Below, piece after piece: positions 34,794 to 46,775 of a DNA stretch of 64,000 bases. This DNA comes from Prosopis cineraria (Eukaryota > Streptophyta > Magnoliopsida > Fabales > Fabaceae), in NCBI RefSeq assembly GCF_029017545.1, contig NW_026555337.1, forward strand, positions 19,530,001-19,594,000, given 5' to 3'. Both the position numbers and the translations under genes were made by a program. Positions within the stretch are counted from its first letter, which is position 1; each line of letters begins with the position of its first letter. Under the pieces are notes generated by a model, which did not search any database, was not told the DNA's origin, and was given only the letters and a program-made list of their open reading frames with translations.

Positions 34794-34939
34794 GTCTTTA
34801 TTTTGTTATTAAACTTTACGATTATATCATTAAACAATTATGTCACTAAACTTATGAGTAGTTTGTGTTGAAGATTGGATTTATGAGCCTTTATTCTGTT
34901 ATGGAACCCTATGGTTAAGTCATTAAATTCATACTTGTT

Positions 34940-37330
34940 GGCGGCACCGGCGACAGACATGAATAGCGAACTATAAACTGCTTGAGTCGTGCCCGGAAGG
35001 ACACTGTCCTTAAGAACTATTCCGACACACCGGAACGACGGACCAGCAGTTCTCCAGGATTAAACAAGCACTTCCTGTGTAACATCCTAATTTTTAGATA
35101 ATAAAGAAATTGTGGAATTAGGTTTTATTGAGGATAAAAAAATGATAATAATAAGAATTTATATTATTTAAGGTTATTCGGAAGTAATATTATGGTTAGG
35201 CATTTAATTATGGATTAAAAATTTAAATTTAAAACCACATAAAAAATATTTAGTTAAGATATAATTTTAAAATTTAGAATATATAAATAATTTTTTTTTG
35301 TGTGTGTGTTAGTAAAAAAAAAAGAGAAGGTGGAAGGAACAAAAAAAAAAGTGAAAGGTTATTTTCTAAGTCCCACCTAGATATGGGAAGAGAAGAAGTG
35401 TCTCTATGTATAAAAGGAGGGGGGTACATGTGTTAGGAAACATGAAAGGATAAGATGTAATTTGGAGGAAATTGCAACTTATGGCCCAAGAGTTTGAATA
35501 ATTAAATTCAAATCTATAGTCTTTTTTTAATATAATTGTGGGACCCACAATCCTTTTTTTATATTATTTTTTCCCATCTCTCTCTCCCTCTCACATTGCT
35601 CTACCTTGCAAGGGGGTTTATTTTCTTTTGTCTTCAGGTATGCTCTAAATTTCCTGTTTAGATTAGCATTTAAAAAATTACTTAGTTACAAAATTAATTT
35701 CGTAGTTATTTCCTAAATAATATTAGCTTTCTAATGATATGATTATTTTGTATAGTAAAGCAAATATTTTGATTAGGATTTTTCTATAAGATAGTTAATC
35801 TGATGATATGATGGATTAAAAATACAGGTTGAAGTTTAGGAATATAATAAATATTATAGAATATTTTTTTAAGGTTGAAACTCATGTAAAAGAATTTTTG
35901 AGTTAGACTCTAGATCTATACGGTTGAATTTATATTGAATCTGAGATGTAGGGCTAAACCTTTGATTATTAAATATTTATTTAAGTATGAATATGTATTT
36001 CTAAGGCTATAGAATGGTGCTTTGAGGCTTTAGGATAATTCTAAATTTTTAATTTATTTTTGGACGAAATTTTTAGAATATAGAAGGATGAAATTGTGAT
36101 ACTAGAAGTGATTTGAGGCTTAAATATAGTTTATTAGGGTATGATAATTCTAGAAAAAGAATTTGAAAAGTTAAATGAGGCATACACCTTAAATTAGTGT
36201 TAATATGGATCTTAGGCCTAAGATTTTCTAACTCTTTAAATTAGAGTCATTTATTAATTTTAATGTAAAATTAATATATAGTATTATGGAATAATTACGT
36301 AGATTGTATTGATAAAGAGAGTGGTGAAAGAGGAGTTGTGAAGGGGAACTTGTTATCCAAGACACAATGTAACCATTATTAATGTATTGTGATGGGTGTG
36401 TATGTGATTGGTTATGTGTTGTTTTATTGTTTGGAAAAATTATGAATTATTAAAAATAAATACTGTTACATACTTGTTTGGAATTATTGCCAAGTGGGTC
36501 AAAATTTATTTTTGTTTATCATGATGAGATATTATTATTCGGTTATTTTGTTTGGATATTTAAATGATGCATGACTTGTCAGGGTATTTTAATATATGAT
36601 ATTATTGGGAATTTTTGTTTGGTTAATTATTACCACGTGGTAAGCCCTCATTAGACCCAATGAGTGGCGTGTAGCTTGGTCCAACTCACCTTTGGCTGGA
36701 TGATTTGACATCCAAGCATGGCGAAAGGAGGATATAAGGTGTAGTCATGCATTTAAATACTTGTTTGGTTTAATTGGAAATACTGTTTGGTTAAATGTTT
36801 TTATGTGCCCACTTAGCAATTGCATGATTAGTTATATTTATATGCAACATTACATATTAATTTTTGGTTACTGGGACTTTTAAGTCTCATTCCCTATGGT
36901 TAATATTTTTACAGGAGCGAGTTCGGCCGAGAAAGCACCAGAGACGTAACTTTGGTGTATGAGACACCATCTTTTATGTTGTCTCTTATTTTGGATCATA
37001 CAATGTATCTAGTGCCAATTTAAGACATCTTATTTTGTGGAGCATATAGACTCTGATCCTTTTTATTAATTGCATTTATTATGATCAAGAGGATCATGTT
37101 TGTCCCTCTTGATTCTTGAACTGATTTGAATATCATGTCATGAGGATCCTGTCTGTCCCTCATGGTTCTAATTCTTTTGGTTCACATAACAATATAAAAA
37201 ATTTATTTAGGAATCTGCCACCTTAAAATAGGCTTTTACACTAAATGCTGATTTAAAATTATCATTTTCTTTGATATGAATTGTTTTTACATTGTTTTCC
37301 ATTAGGTAAAATTTTATTATAAATGTATAA
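34940..37330 (+). mobile_element. Inserted foreign DNA with an LTR-like start
   Basis: Absent from copies B and C at this place. It begins with about 140 bp of unusually GC-rich sequence (34945-35075), then TGTAACATCC at 35078, like the start of a plant LTR. 36640-36740 and 36900-36960 are of moderate GC. I could not find a matching LTR end or target duplication. No protein was found. It is probably a solo or truncated LTR plus flanking debris. Confidence 0.45.
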
Positions 37331-37417
37331 AATAGAGCTTATCACTTTTAATTTTTTGTTTTCTCTTCAAATTCAACGTGTCTCTCTTTCTTTCTTTCAC
37401 TTTGAAAATTTTTTAAG

Positions 37418-38604
37418 GGTTAATGAGCATTCTGGACCATAAAATATTGCGCGAAAAGTGACATAGACCTTAAACTTTTAAAATATGCAAACTGGATGTT
37501 GAACTTCTAAATTTATAGCAAATTACCCGCCCCTGTTAAGTTATACTTAATGTCATTACTATTTACCATACTATTCTCCATGGGGCCTAGTTAAATAATG
37601 GCATGGCAATCCCTTATTGATGTATCATTTGTTAATGAGCACTACAGACCCTAAATTATTGCAAGAGTAGTATACTAGACTTTAAACTTTGAAATCCAGA
37701 GCAAATTATCCCACTGTTTACATGTTTAACATTGATTATTATGTAGACCAAATTAGCCTCAGCATGGTTTGCCACAATGAACGCATCGTTGGTCACAGCA
37801 AACAACTCATAATTTTGTGAAATGATGTTTTCTCCCTTTTTTTTGCAATTTTTCTAGATGATTGGTATCTCATGCTTTCATATACTCTATAACTTTGATT
37901 TAATCTTATTTTGAATAATGCATATTTATTTAATGGTAAAAACTTGAGACCTCATTTGAAAAGAAGTTTAAATATCAGAGAATTTTACAGACGATGGATG
38001 CAAAAGCTGATAATTTCATCAATGAATTTAAAACTCAAATTAACTAGTTAATTACAATCTTTTGATATTTAAACTTATTTTCAAATGGGATTCCAATTTT
38101 TTACCATTAAATAAATATTATTTAAAATAAGATTAAATTAAAGTTATAGAGTATAAAAAAAACATGAGATACCAATCATTTAAAAAAATTAAAAAAGGGG
38201 GCAAAAAAATCATTTCATAAAATTATGGGTCTTTCGTCATAGCCAACAATGTGTTCACCATAGTGGACCACGCTGAGGCTAATTTAGTCTACATAATAGT
38301 TAACATTCTACACATAAACAATGGAGGTAATTTGCTCTAAAGTTCAAAGTTTAAGGTCCAAGATGCTACTTGTGCAATAGTTTAAAGTCTGTATTGTTTA
38401 TTAACAAATGACGCATCGCAAGGGACTGCCATATCAACATTTAACTGGGTCCCATGGTGAACAATAATGTCATTAAGTATAAGTTAATGATGGGAGTAAT
38501 TTACTATAAATTTAGAAGTTTAGGATCCGTTTTGCATATTTTAGGAGTTTAGGGTCCATGGCACTTTTTGCATAATACTTCAAGGTCCAAAATGTTCATT
38601 AACC
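37418..38604. mobile_element. 1.19-kb fold-back element
   Basis: Left GGTTAATGAGCATTCTGGAC and right, reverse-complemented, GGTTAATGAACATTTTGGAC. The pairing continues almost to the centre at about 38010, for example AAACTTCTAAATTTATAG, GACCAAATTAGCCTCAGC/GACTAAATTAGCCTCAGC and TTTAATGGTAAAAA. Nearly the whole element could form one long hairpin. Copies B and C have unbroken sequence at this place. There is no good target duplication and no coding region. Confidence 0.9.
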
Positions 38605-38966
38605 TAATTTTAAATACATGAATTTCAAATGTGAGATTTTAAATATGAGAGTTTAAATCTAAAATTTAACAATTCAAATATTATCTTGTAAAATATTTCT
38701 AAGTTACTTAATGCATAGTTCGATTCTTGGATGTGTGTATAAAGACTATTGCTTAGAAGAGAACAACCCTTACATGGTATTCAAATTTCTTGAGGGATTA
38801 GTTTCATAGTTGTTAGCTATAGGGAAAATTTGAGAAATTTAAAAAGTTGTTAGTTATTTTTTAATTTGTTGAACAAGGAACATAGAAATATTCCTAATTT
38901 ATTACTTTAAATTTTCTATATTTACAAGCAAAAGAACAATACCATGAGCAGTAGAGAGAACAAAAA

Positions 38967-39352
38967 GAGCCAAGTTATGAGGACTACAAGTGAAACCCAA
39001 TTGACTCATAGTTTTACTGAACTTAGAAAACCATGCACAAGGAGCCTACTTGAGCCCATACAAAGGTCGACAAAGATGATAGAACTTGTTCGTCAGATAT
39101 TGATATTCGGGTAGAGGCTTCATATACATTTCTTCCTCTAGATCTCCACTTGGAAATGAATTTTTACATTCATATAATAAAGAGGCTAATGCTTAACAGT
39201 AGCAATAGCTAAAAGGTTGTGAGCAGAAGTCATATAGGTAATATGTGCAAAAGTCTCCTCATAGTCGACACCATACTCTTAAGTGAAATCTTGGACCACC
39301 AAGTAGGCCTTACATTGCTTCAAAGTACCATCAGTCTTATTCTTATAGACTC
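38967..39352 (-). pseudogene. Ty1/copia reverse-transcriptase fragment
   Basis: On the minus strand and across stops it reads YKNKTDGTLKQCKAYLVVQD, EYGVDYEETFAHITYMTSAH, NLLAIATVKH, MNVKIHFQVEI and LCMGSS, the start of the copia reverse-transcriptase domain (relatives have EYGVDYEETFAPV and LYGLKQAP). It contains several stops, and the catalytic YVDD part is not present. No LTR pair was found around it. Confidence 0.82.
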
Positions 39353-40600
39353 AGTTTTACTAAGAGGAATGTAATATCCTTCCTCTAAAATCATAATTAA
39401 CTATAAATCTCCATAATTAAGAGATTGACTTATGGTTAAAAAAAACAAATTTACCAAGTTTCCAAATGAGTCATAAAGATGGGATCCCAAGTTTTCAAAA
39501 TCGATTCCATCTAAAGAGGATTTCCCAAGGACAAATTAGAGTTAATAACTATGCAGAAGCATGGCATCATTCTAAGAATCAGTGTATTTGCTTAGAAATC
39601 ATAAAATAATAGATCTCTGCACAATTTGAGGCATGCACCACGGCTTGTTGAACATGCGCTGTGGCTTGTTCAACTTTGTGCCATGTGCCGTGGTGCATTG
39701 CACATTTCATGACAATAGATTTCTACTGTCAAATTGATAGCTTTTGAGGGAAACTTTTGACCCGTCCTATTTCTCCATCCAATGTCCGATTGACGTGAAC
39801 TAGGTGTATACAAAAAGCTCTTTCTGAGTTCTAACTAATAGCTTGGATTTCACACTTATATTATTACTCAATCAAAAATTGGACACTCATTCAAAAAATT
39901 ACACTTTTTCACCACTTTTCACAAAACAAAGTATCCAAAACACATTCCTCAAGCCAAATGCCATAAGCACCTTTCTAATCATATACAATAGGCTAAAACT
40001 AACCTATGCAATGCACAATATCATACAAAATGCTTTTAAATCATATTTTTGACACTCAACCCCTTAATTCTCAAAAACAGAAGGGGGAGCTAAAATCACC
40101 CATTTCATCAAATAATTCATAAACATCACATGTTATTCTCAAATGTTACTTGCATTAGTATTTTGTTCCTACTAATAACATCATGAATCACATACATACA
40201 TCCTAGGGCCAAAAATACACTTCCCAACTCACAAAACATGTAACGCAAGTAAGATCCAAAATGGATTAATCCTAGTTGGCAATATAAGTTATCATATACA
40301 CATAAATATGTAGAATAAAGGAGGCCTACTAATAGGATGACAATCCTATGCCTCTAACTATTTTCCTCTATCTTATCCTCTTGAGCTATTTCCTAAAATA
40401 TTGAAGATTGTAGGGTGAGTACAATCACTCAATAACCAAGGTCTAACTAATTCATTCTAATACAAATTAATTAATTTAAATACAAGTGAAAATTCTAATT
40501 TGTCCTTCATCAAATATTTTTTAGATTATATAATAATTTTAATATAATTATTTAATTATCATTAATAATAAACATATATTATTAATTAATTAATTAAAAT
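39353..40600. other. Non-coding, possibly LTR-derived
   Basis: TGTAATATCCTTCC at 39370 resembles a plant LTR start. 39630-39720 repeats a CACGGCTTGTTGAACATGCG/GCTGTGGCTTGTTCAAC motif and is GC-richer. No end or duplication could be fixed. Confidence 0.35.
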
Positions 40601-42590
40601 TAGAGAGGTGGTGTTTGAGACATTTGAAAACACCACATGTCTACTTCATTACAAAAAAGATGTTCAAATTAATAAATTAAAATAAGAGAGGTGCCATTTC
40701 AAATCTTTAAGATGCCATCTCTATACATCTCTATTTTTATCATATTAAAAAATTATTATATTACAATTTAATTAATTAGTATGTGCAATTAACAATGTAT
40801 TGATTATTTCATAAATAGTGGTAGAGAGGTGGCATTTTTAGCTCCTAGAAACGCCACTTGTCTAATTTTTATTAATTATATATTACATTGATAAATTAAA
40901 AATAATATCATATTATTATTTATTTAATAATTTTACTTAATATTATTAGATAATTATTATGATTCTATTTACTTAATCATTAGCTACTATTTTATAATAT
41001 ATTTAATTTATAAATAATTAATAAATTATATTATTCAAAATTACAAAAATTTTAATAAAACAAAGAGAGATGGCATTTTCAGATACTGAAAACGCCACCT
41101 CTATTAATTTTTCAAATATTTATTTTATCTTTTTATTATATATATTTATTTTATTTAACATATAGATTATAATTAATAACTAATATATATAAGAATATAT
41201 TTTAATTAGAAATGATACAGGTGGCATTTCATTCTTATGCAAATGCCACCTCTGTGGTGTAAAATTTTTTTATTTTATTTAATAATTAATATTTTTATTT
41301 AATTTTAGTAAATACAATAAACATTTAAAATATATTTAATTAGAATTAATTATTATATTTCATAAATAATGTTTAGTTATATTTTAATTATTTAATATTT
41401 TAATTATATAGTTTCTTAGGATTGTATAATTTAGATAATATATTTTACTGAATGATCAATTATTATTTTATTAAAAATATAGTTATTAAGTTTATTTTAA
41501 TTAATTAAATATTTTTATTATTATATAGTATTTTTAATATATAATAGGAGAGACGTGGCGTTTTCTTTATTGGAAACACCACCTTTCTAATGTTTATTCA
41601 ATTAATTTTTACTAACAAAATGAAAATGAATTTTTTTATTGTTTGTTTAAATTTTATTATTATATTATGTTGTGATTATTGAATTATATATGATTATCTA
41701 ATTAACATAATAAAAATTAGTTAATAATCAATTATATTATTTTATTAGAGATATAATTATTTATCTAATTTTATTTAGTTAATTAATTATTTATTAAATT
41801 GGGGAAGAGAGGTGGCATAGCTTTATTGTTGTGTCAGCAGCTTAAAAACAGAGGTGGCGATTGGTCCTCAAAAATTGCCACCTTTGTCTTTTATATTTTC
41901 AAAAAAATTGACAACATTTAATTAAAATTTTTTATTTTATTTAATAATTAATAATTTTATTAAATATAATAAAAATTTAAAATATATTTAATCTGTATTA
42001 ATTATTATGTTACATAAATAATAATTTAACTGTATTTTAATTATTCAATATTTTAACTATATAGTTTTATAGGATTGGATAATTTAGATAATATATTTTA
42101 TTTAATGAAAAATTATTATTTTATTAAATATATAGTTATTAATTTTATTTTAATTAATTAAATTTTTTATTAGTATATTTTAATTTTTTGATATATAATA
42201 GGAGAGAGGTGGCGTTTTCTTTTATCAAAAACACCACCTCTTTAATGTTTATTAAATTAATTTTTTCTAATAAAATAAAAATGAATTTTTTATTATTTTT
42301 TTAAATTTTATTATTATTTTATGTTGTGATTAATGAATTATATATGATTATCAAATTAACATAATAAAAAGTATTTAATAATCATTTATATTATTTTATT
42401 AGATATATGATTATTTATTTAATTTTATTTAGTTAATTAATTTTTTATTAAATGAGGGAAGACAGGTGGCATTTCCATACATTGGAAACGCCACTTCTCT
42501 TACAACTTTATTGCTGTAAAGCTGTCGGCAGTGTGAAGACAGAGGTGGTGATTGGTCCTCAGAAATCACCACCTCTATCTTTCATTTTTT
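40601..42590. repeat. Left subterminal hairpin array of CACTA-2
   Basis: About ten hairpins of the form AGAGGTGGCATTT, loop, AAATGCCACCTCT (near 40605, 40688, 40816, 41068, 41219, 41551, 41808, 42204, 42465 and 42541) are spaced by very AT-rich DNA. 41270-41885 and 41915-42590 are tandem duplicates of about 645 bp. Confidence 0.88.
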
Positions 42591-42659
42591 TTAAAAAAAA
42601 AAATTGACAACATTTATTTTGCCTCCCTGTCCGTTTATGTAATGAAGTGTTTCACCGTG

Positions 42660-42870
42660 TTGTCTCCTTCACTGTAAAAATCTCTTAGCTTTGTCCACCA
42701 CTTCTAGACCAGCTCTCAGCTCATGCACCTAGCTCTCAGCTCATGTTAGTGCTGTATATTTAAATCCTCAGCTCATCCAATTTGATCACTCAACTCGTGG
42801 TTGTAGCTTGTGTTCTCTTAGCTCATTGAAGCTCTCAGCTCGTTGAAGCTTTTCTTCCAACTTGTCAACT
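42660..42870 (+). repeat. CTCAGCTCAT short tandem repeats in the CACTA-2 leader
   Basis: AGCTCTCAGCTCATG and shorter AGCTCAT units recur irregularly. This position matches the GC-rich leader of CACTA-1. 42870-43095 continues as CT-rich leader, with a possible donor GGTACG at 43092. Confidence 0.6.
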
Positions 42871-43589
42871 CCAAGTAACTCTTGTCCCCACCAATATTTA
42901 CTTTTTTCTTCTCTTGAAGGTCACACCATTATCACTTTTAGATATAATCCCTGTAAAAATTTCTCATTTTTGTGGTCCTCATTTCAGCTCATGTTCTCCA
43001 TTTTCACATCATGATCTTCGGCTCATGTGTGGTCCCAACATTATTTTCTTAACACAAATAAATTGTGCTTCGCAGTGTTTCTTCAACTCTAGGTACGCTT
43101 TGTATTTTTAATATAATATTTTTTTATTTTAGTTGTATTATCAGCTATGGGTTTGAATTTAAGATTAATTTTAGAAAATTATATTTTCTATCCTAATTTT
43201 TTTTATTTGTCCTGAATGATATATAAGGAAAAAATTTTTTTTTTTTGGTAAAAGGAGGAAACAACATTTAATTAATTATTGTTGATTTATTTTAGAATTA
43301 TGTTTGCATTTGTTGATTTAATTACTATTGATTATTAATTTGGTTGTTGGTTAGAATATGTTGAATTAATTATTTTAGGTATTTATAAGTGTTGAATAGA
43401 GGGTTTAATCCCCGAGAAAATTTTATTTTAAGTTATTATGCTACTAAAATTTTTCAAAATGTTGAATTAATATATAAATGTTGAATAGTGGGTTTGAGAT
43501 CGAGAAAACTTTCATTTTTGGCACAATATGTCAACAAATCATACCTGACACTATCCTATAATAGGTAAAGTATATGGACCAAAGTGAAT

Positions 43590-44640
43590 ATTTACTAATC
43601 AATTGTCAAAAGAATATAGGGACGGGATGAAAGAGTTTATTACTTTTGCAGTTCAACATGTTAAAAATCCAAACAAAATTTTTTGTCCTTGCTTAGCTTC
43701 TTGATATGGAAAGAGAATTACTCCAACTGAGTTGTTAGATCATTTAATATGTTATGAAATTGATCAAAGTTATATATGTTGGACAAGGCATGGGGAGAAA
43801 AATGATGTATCCCGTGAATGGGTGTATACTACTAGGTCTTTTAAGAGAAAAAATGCATGTGATAATGTTGACAGTAATGGGTATGAGACTGATCATCTTG
43901 ATAAAATGCTAAATGCAATAGAAGATGATTTTTGTGATTGTCCTTAAATGTTTGAAACGTTGATAGGTGATTCAGAGAAACTACTATATCTTGGTTTTAT
44001 TAAATACACTAGCTTATCAGCAGTTCTAATATTGTACAATTTGAAAGTTGCTTGTGCATGGATTGATAAGAGTGTCACTCTATTGCTTGATGCTTTGAAA
44101 GATATGTTTTCGGTTAGTAATGAAATTCCCACTAAGACATATGAGGTCAAGCAAATGTTTTGCTCAATTGGTTTAGGTTATGAGAAAATACATGCATGTC
44201 TCAATGATTGTATGTTATTTTGTAATGAGTATGATTCATTGGAGAAGTGCCTTAAATGCAAAGTGTCATGATATGGAAACAATCAAGTCTTATGAAGGCG
44301 CTATGGTATTTTTCCATTATACCAATATTTTGGTGCATGTATGGAAATGTAAAAATTGCCAACTTATTGACAAGGCATAAGAATGAAAGGATGAAAGATG
44401 GAAAGCTTAGGCACCCTATAGATTCCCCTCAATGGAAAAAATTAACTTTAAGTACCCTAATTTTGGGGATGAAGAAAGAAGTCTTCGGCTTGCATTGTCT
44501 ACTAATGGAATCAACCCACACAGTGTTCAAAGCAGTACCCACAATACATGGCTAGTAATACTAATAATTTACAACCTACCTCTATGGTTATGCTCTTCAG
44601 TCTCTTTTTCCAAAACTTACTGGTAATGGCCAAACAAATT
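43590..44640 (+). pseudogene. TNP2 transposase remnant of CACTA-2
   Basis: It matches the N-terminal half of the CACTA-1 transposase through several stops and frameshifts: CPCLAS, ELLDHLICYEIDQSYICWTR, LDKMLNAIEDDF, AVLILYNLKVACAWIDKS, YEKIHACLNDCMLF, RHKNERMKDGKLRHPIDSPQ and NPHSVQSSTHNTW. Nothing equivalent to the remaining core or the DUF4218 and DUF4216 parts is left, so an internal deletion joins this to the protease end near 44.85 kb. Confidence 0.85.
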
Positions 44641-44849
44641 AAAATAAAATTTGAAGAAGAAATCTATTGTAAAGATAGCTGGGAATATCTTGATAGAAAT
44701 TTTATAGTGGAAATACTTAATTGAGAATGGGCATGTGCTTCTGCTATCAACATCTGAATAAGCTACTTGTTTCATAACATCTTTTAATATTGATTATTTT
44801 ATTTCATGTTGTGAATGATTTTAATACATTTTTTGCTATTTATCAAGGT

Positions 44850-45778
44850 ATTTGTACATTTCTTTTTTAAAAGACATGGAGAAAGATAATAGATTTTCAT
44901 TTATTAGTCCTCATGATATTAGTCATGGGTCGATGTTGAATACATCTGAATAGGTAAATCTTGTAAAAGAAATATTCACAGAAAAGGTAGAAGTTGGAAA
45001 AAAGTATGTTATTCTTAATACCTTACAATATGGGGTAAGTATTTTATAAATTATTTTTAAATTTCTTGACGTGTTAGATACCTTAATTTTATATTAAGAC
45101 ATGATCAAAGTTTAAATTTTTTAGGAAACATTGGATTTTGATTGTTATCAATCTTGTGGCTGCTCCTTTACCTTTAATTTATTATCTCAATCCTCTATCT
45201 AGAGGCATGCCAATAGATCAGCTTAATATATTGATGTTATTCAATAAGTAAGTATTTCTATTTATGAGAATCATTTTATATATTCATATATATTTGAATC
45301 AATTATTATTGATTAATTTTTTTCTATTTCGATAGGGCATTGAATAGTTTTTAGGGCCACAAAGAGCTTTCCTTTTCTAGAAATAAAGACTTCTCAAAGA
45401 GTTATCAATGAACAAAAATTATGGCATATTTAATTTATATATGAAATATTTTATTGAATTATGAAAAATAAATATATTTGCTTCATAAATTTATGTTATT
45501 TTTTCATAATTTTTTAGTGCCCTTTCCAACCAAATGATAATTATTACAGGTAATATATTATGAAATTTATGAAGGATGTGAACATTCATGGTGAAATTTT
45601 TAGCCCATTTGAGGTATAAAAGTTTATCTAATTTTATTTGTGTTTGATAATTTTTAGTTATATATAAATTCTTGTTTTAATATTTTGTAGTATTATGAGG
45701 ACACAAAGTATTTGGAATATAGTGATGAGCAAATTTATGATCTAATTGAGGAGTGGTCATCATTTATGTTGAATTGAG
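44850..45778 (+). pseudogene. Ulp1-like protease remnant of CACTA-2
   Basis: Exon pieces read KHWILIVINLVAAPLPLIYY then LNPLSRGMPIDQLN before GTAAGT (about 45125-45247), and YYEDTKYLEYSDEQIYDLIE then EWSSFMLN and a stop (about 45691-45778). The His of HWIL is present. The Asp position reads Asn (YYLNPL) and the Cys region is reduced to YIMKFMKDV, without the Cys. Confidence 0.75.
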
Positions 45779-46029
45779 GATGTCAAAACTTTGGTACGTA
45801 ATTGATGAATATTTTGTAAGATTTGAGGCTGGTAGTGTGTTCACCTAGTTTTTCTAACTTAGAGATGTTCATGTAGTTATAAACTACTTTGTTGTATTAT
45901 GTTGTGTAACTTTTCATTGTATAGCTGGATTGTTTGCAAATTGCTGGATTGATTGTATATAATTTGAATCCATTATGGTAAAAAATTTGGATGTACAATA
46001 TTTTATAAAATTTATTTTTAAAAAATACC

Positions 46030-46615
46030 AAATAGGTGGCATTTATTCATGGAAGAAATGTCCCCTATGTATATTTTTTTTTAAAAAAATATCAAATAAG
46101 TGGTGTTTATACCAAGAAGAAATGCTACCTATATTAACCATTTCCAAAACAAAATACCAAAGTGGTGGCATTTCTACCTTGTAGAAATGCCACTTCTTTG
46201 GACTAAGATAATATAGGTGGCATTTCTGTACCACAAAAACGTCACCTATGTTCTTTTAAATAGGAAAAAAAAAGAAAAATTATAGAGGTGGTGTTTATAC
46301 ATTTTATAAATGCCACTTCTTTTGAATTTTTAATTTTTTAAAAATTTGTCACAAAGGTGGCACTTCTACTATTTGTAAATGTCATCTCTGTAGAGAATAG
46401 AGGTGGTTTTTCAACATGGTTTAAATGTCACCTCTCTTTGTTTTTTTTAAATAAAATCAAAGAGGCGGCATTTGCAGAAAGAAATGCCCTTGCTCTTTCA
46501 TTAGTTCTATGACATTTCAATAATTAATGAAACACCATTTGATACCTATTATAGTATTAAATTTTATAGCATTTTATAAACTCTACAAAATTAAAATTTT
46601 AAACGTCACCTATAT
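46030..46615. repeat. Right subterminal hairpin array of CACTA-2
   Basis: Eight closely packed hairpins of the AGGTGGCATTTC/GAAATGCCACCT type, near 46033, 46097, 46163, 46213, 46286, 46354, 46399 and 46461. Confidence 0.9.
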
Positions 46616-46775
46616 CCATTTCTGTAGTAGTGATCTCATCATTGTACCCTTCATTCGACAATTTGCTTGTTATAGATATTGGACCCTCTTGACATCAAAT
46701 TCTAAGAAGAGCTTAGACTATAAATTGTTTTAATTGATATTGACAATTCGTCTGTTACAAGTTTGCTTATTTCAT

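Larger units (their letters stand above)
30405..38940 (+). repeat. Segmental repeat copy A
   Basis: Homologous to copies B (about 46633-54010) and C (about 56922-62750). Shared landmarks are the acidic-fragment start (A and B only), GGATCATGTTGAT at about 30714, ACATCAATATTTTTCAATG at 31808, a three-unit tandem repeat, the small gene, and TTCTTGAGGGATTAG near 38785. Copy A is interrupted by a composite element (30730-31736), foreign DNA (about 34940-37330) and a fold-back element (37418-38604), and lacks the LTR piece found in B and C. Confidence 0.8.
40601..46632 (+). mobile_element. CACTA-2, an internally deleted CACTA transposon
   Basis: The right end CCATTTCTGTAGTAGTG at 46632 is the same terminus as that of CACTA-1. 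It has very long subterminal hairpin arrays (about 40601-42590 and 46030-46615), a leader, a TNP2 remnant and a Ulp1 remnant. Most of the transposase core and the Transposase_24-like gene are missing. I could not find the left CACTA terminus, so the left limit is where the array begins. On the right it lies inside copy B, next to the duplicated acidic-protein fragment. Confidence 0.82.

Noticed and set aside
43914..44150. Minus-strand frame opposite the TNP2 remnant
   Set aside because: Shadow of the transposase remnant, which aligns with CACTA-1 on the plus strand.
46043..46234. 63-codon frame rich in repeated WYFVLEM/YLSPKKW-like text
   Set aside because: Produced by the hairpin array of CACTA-2.
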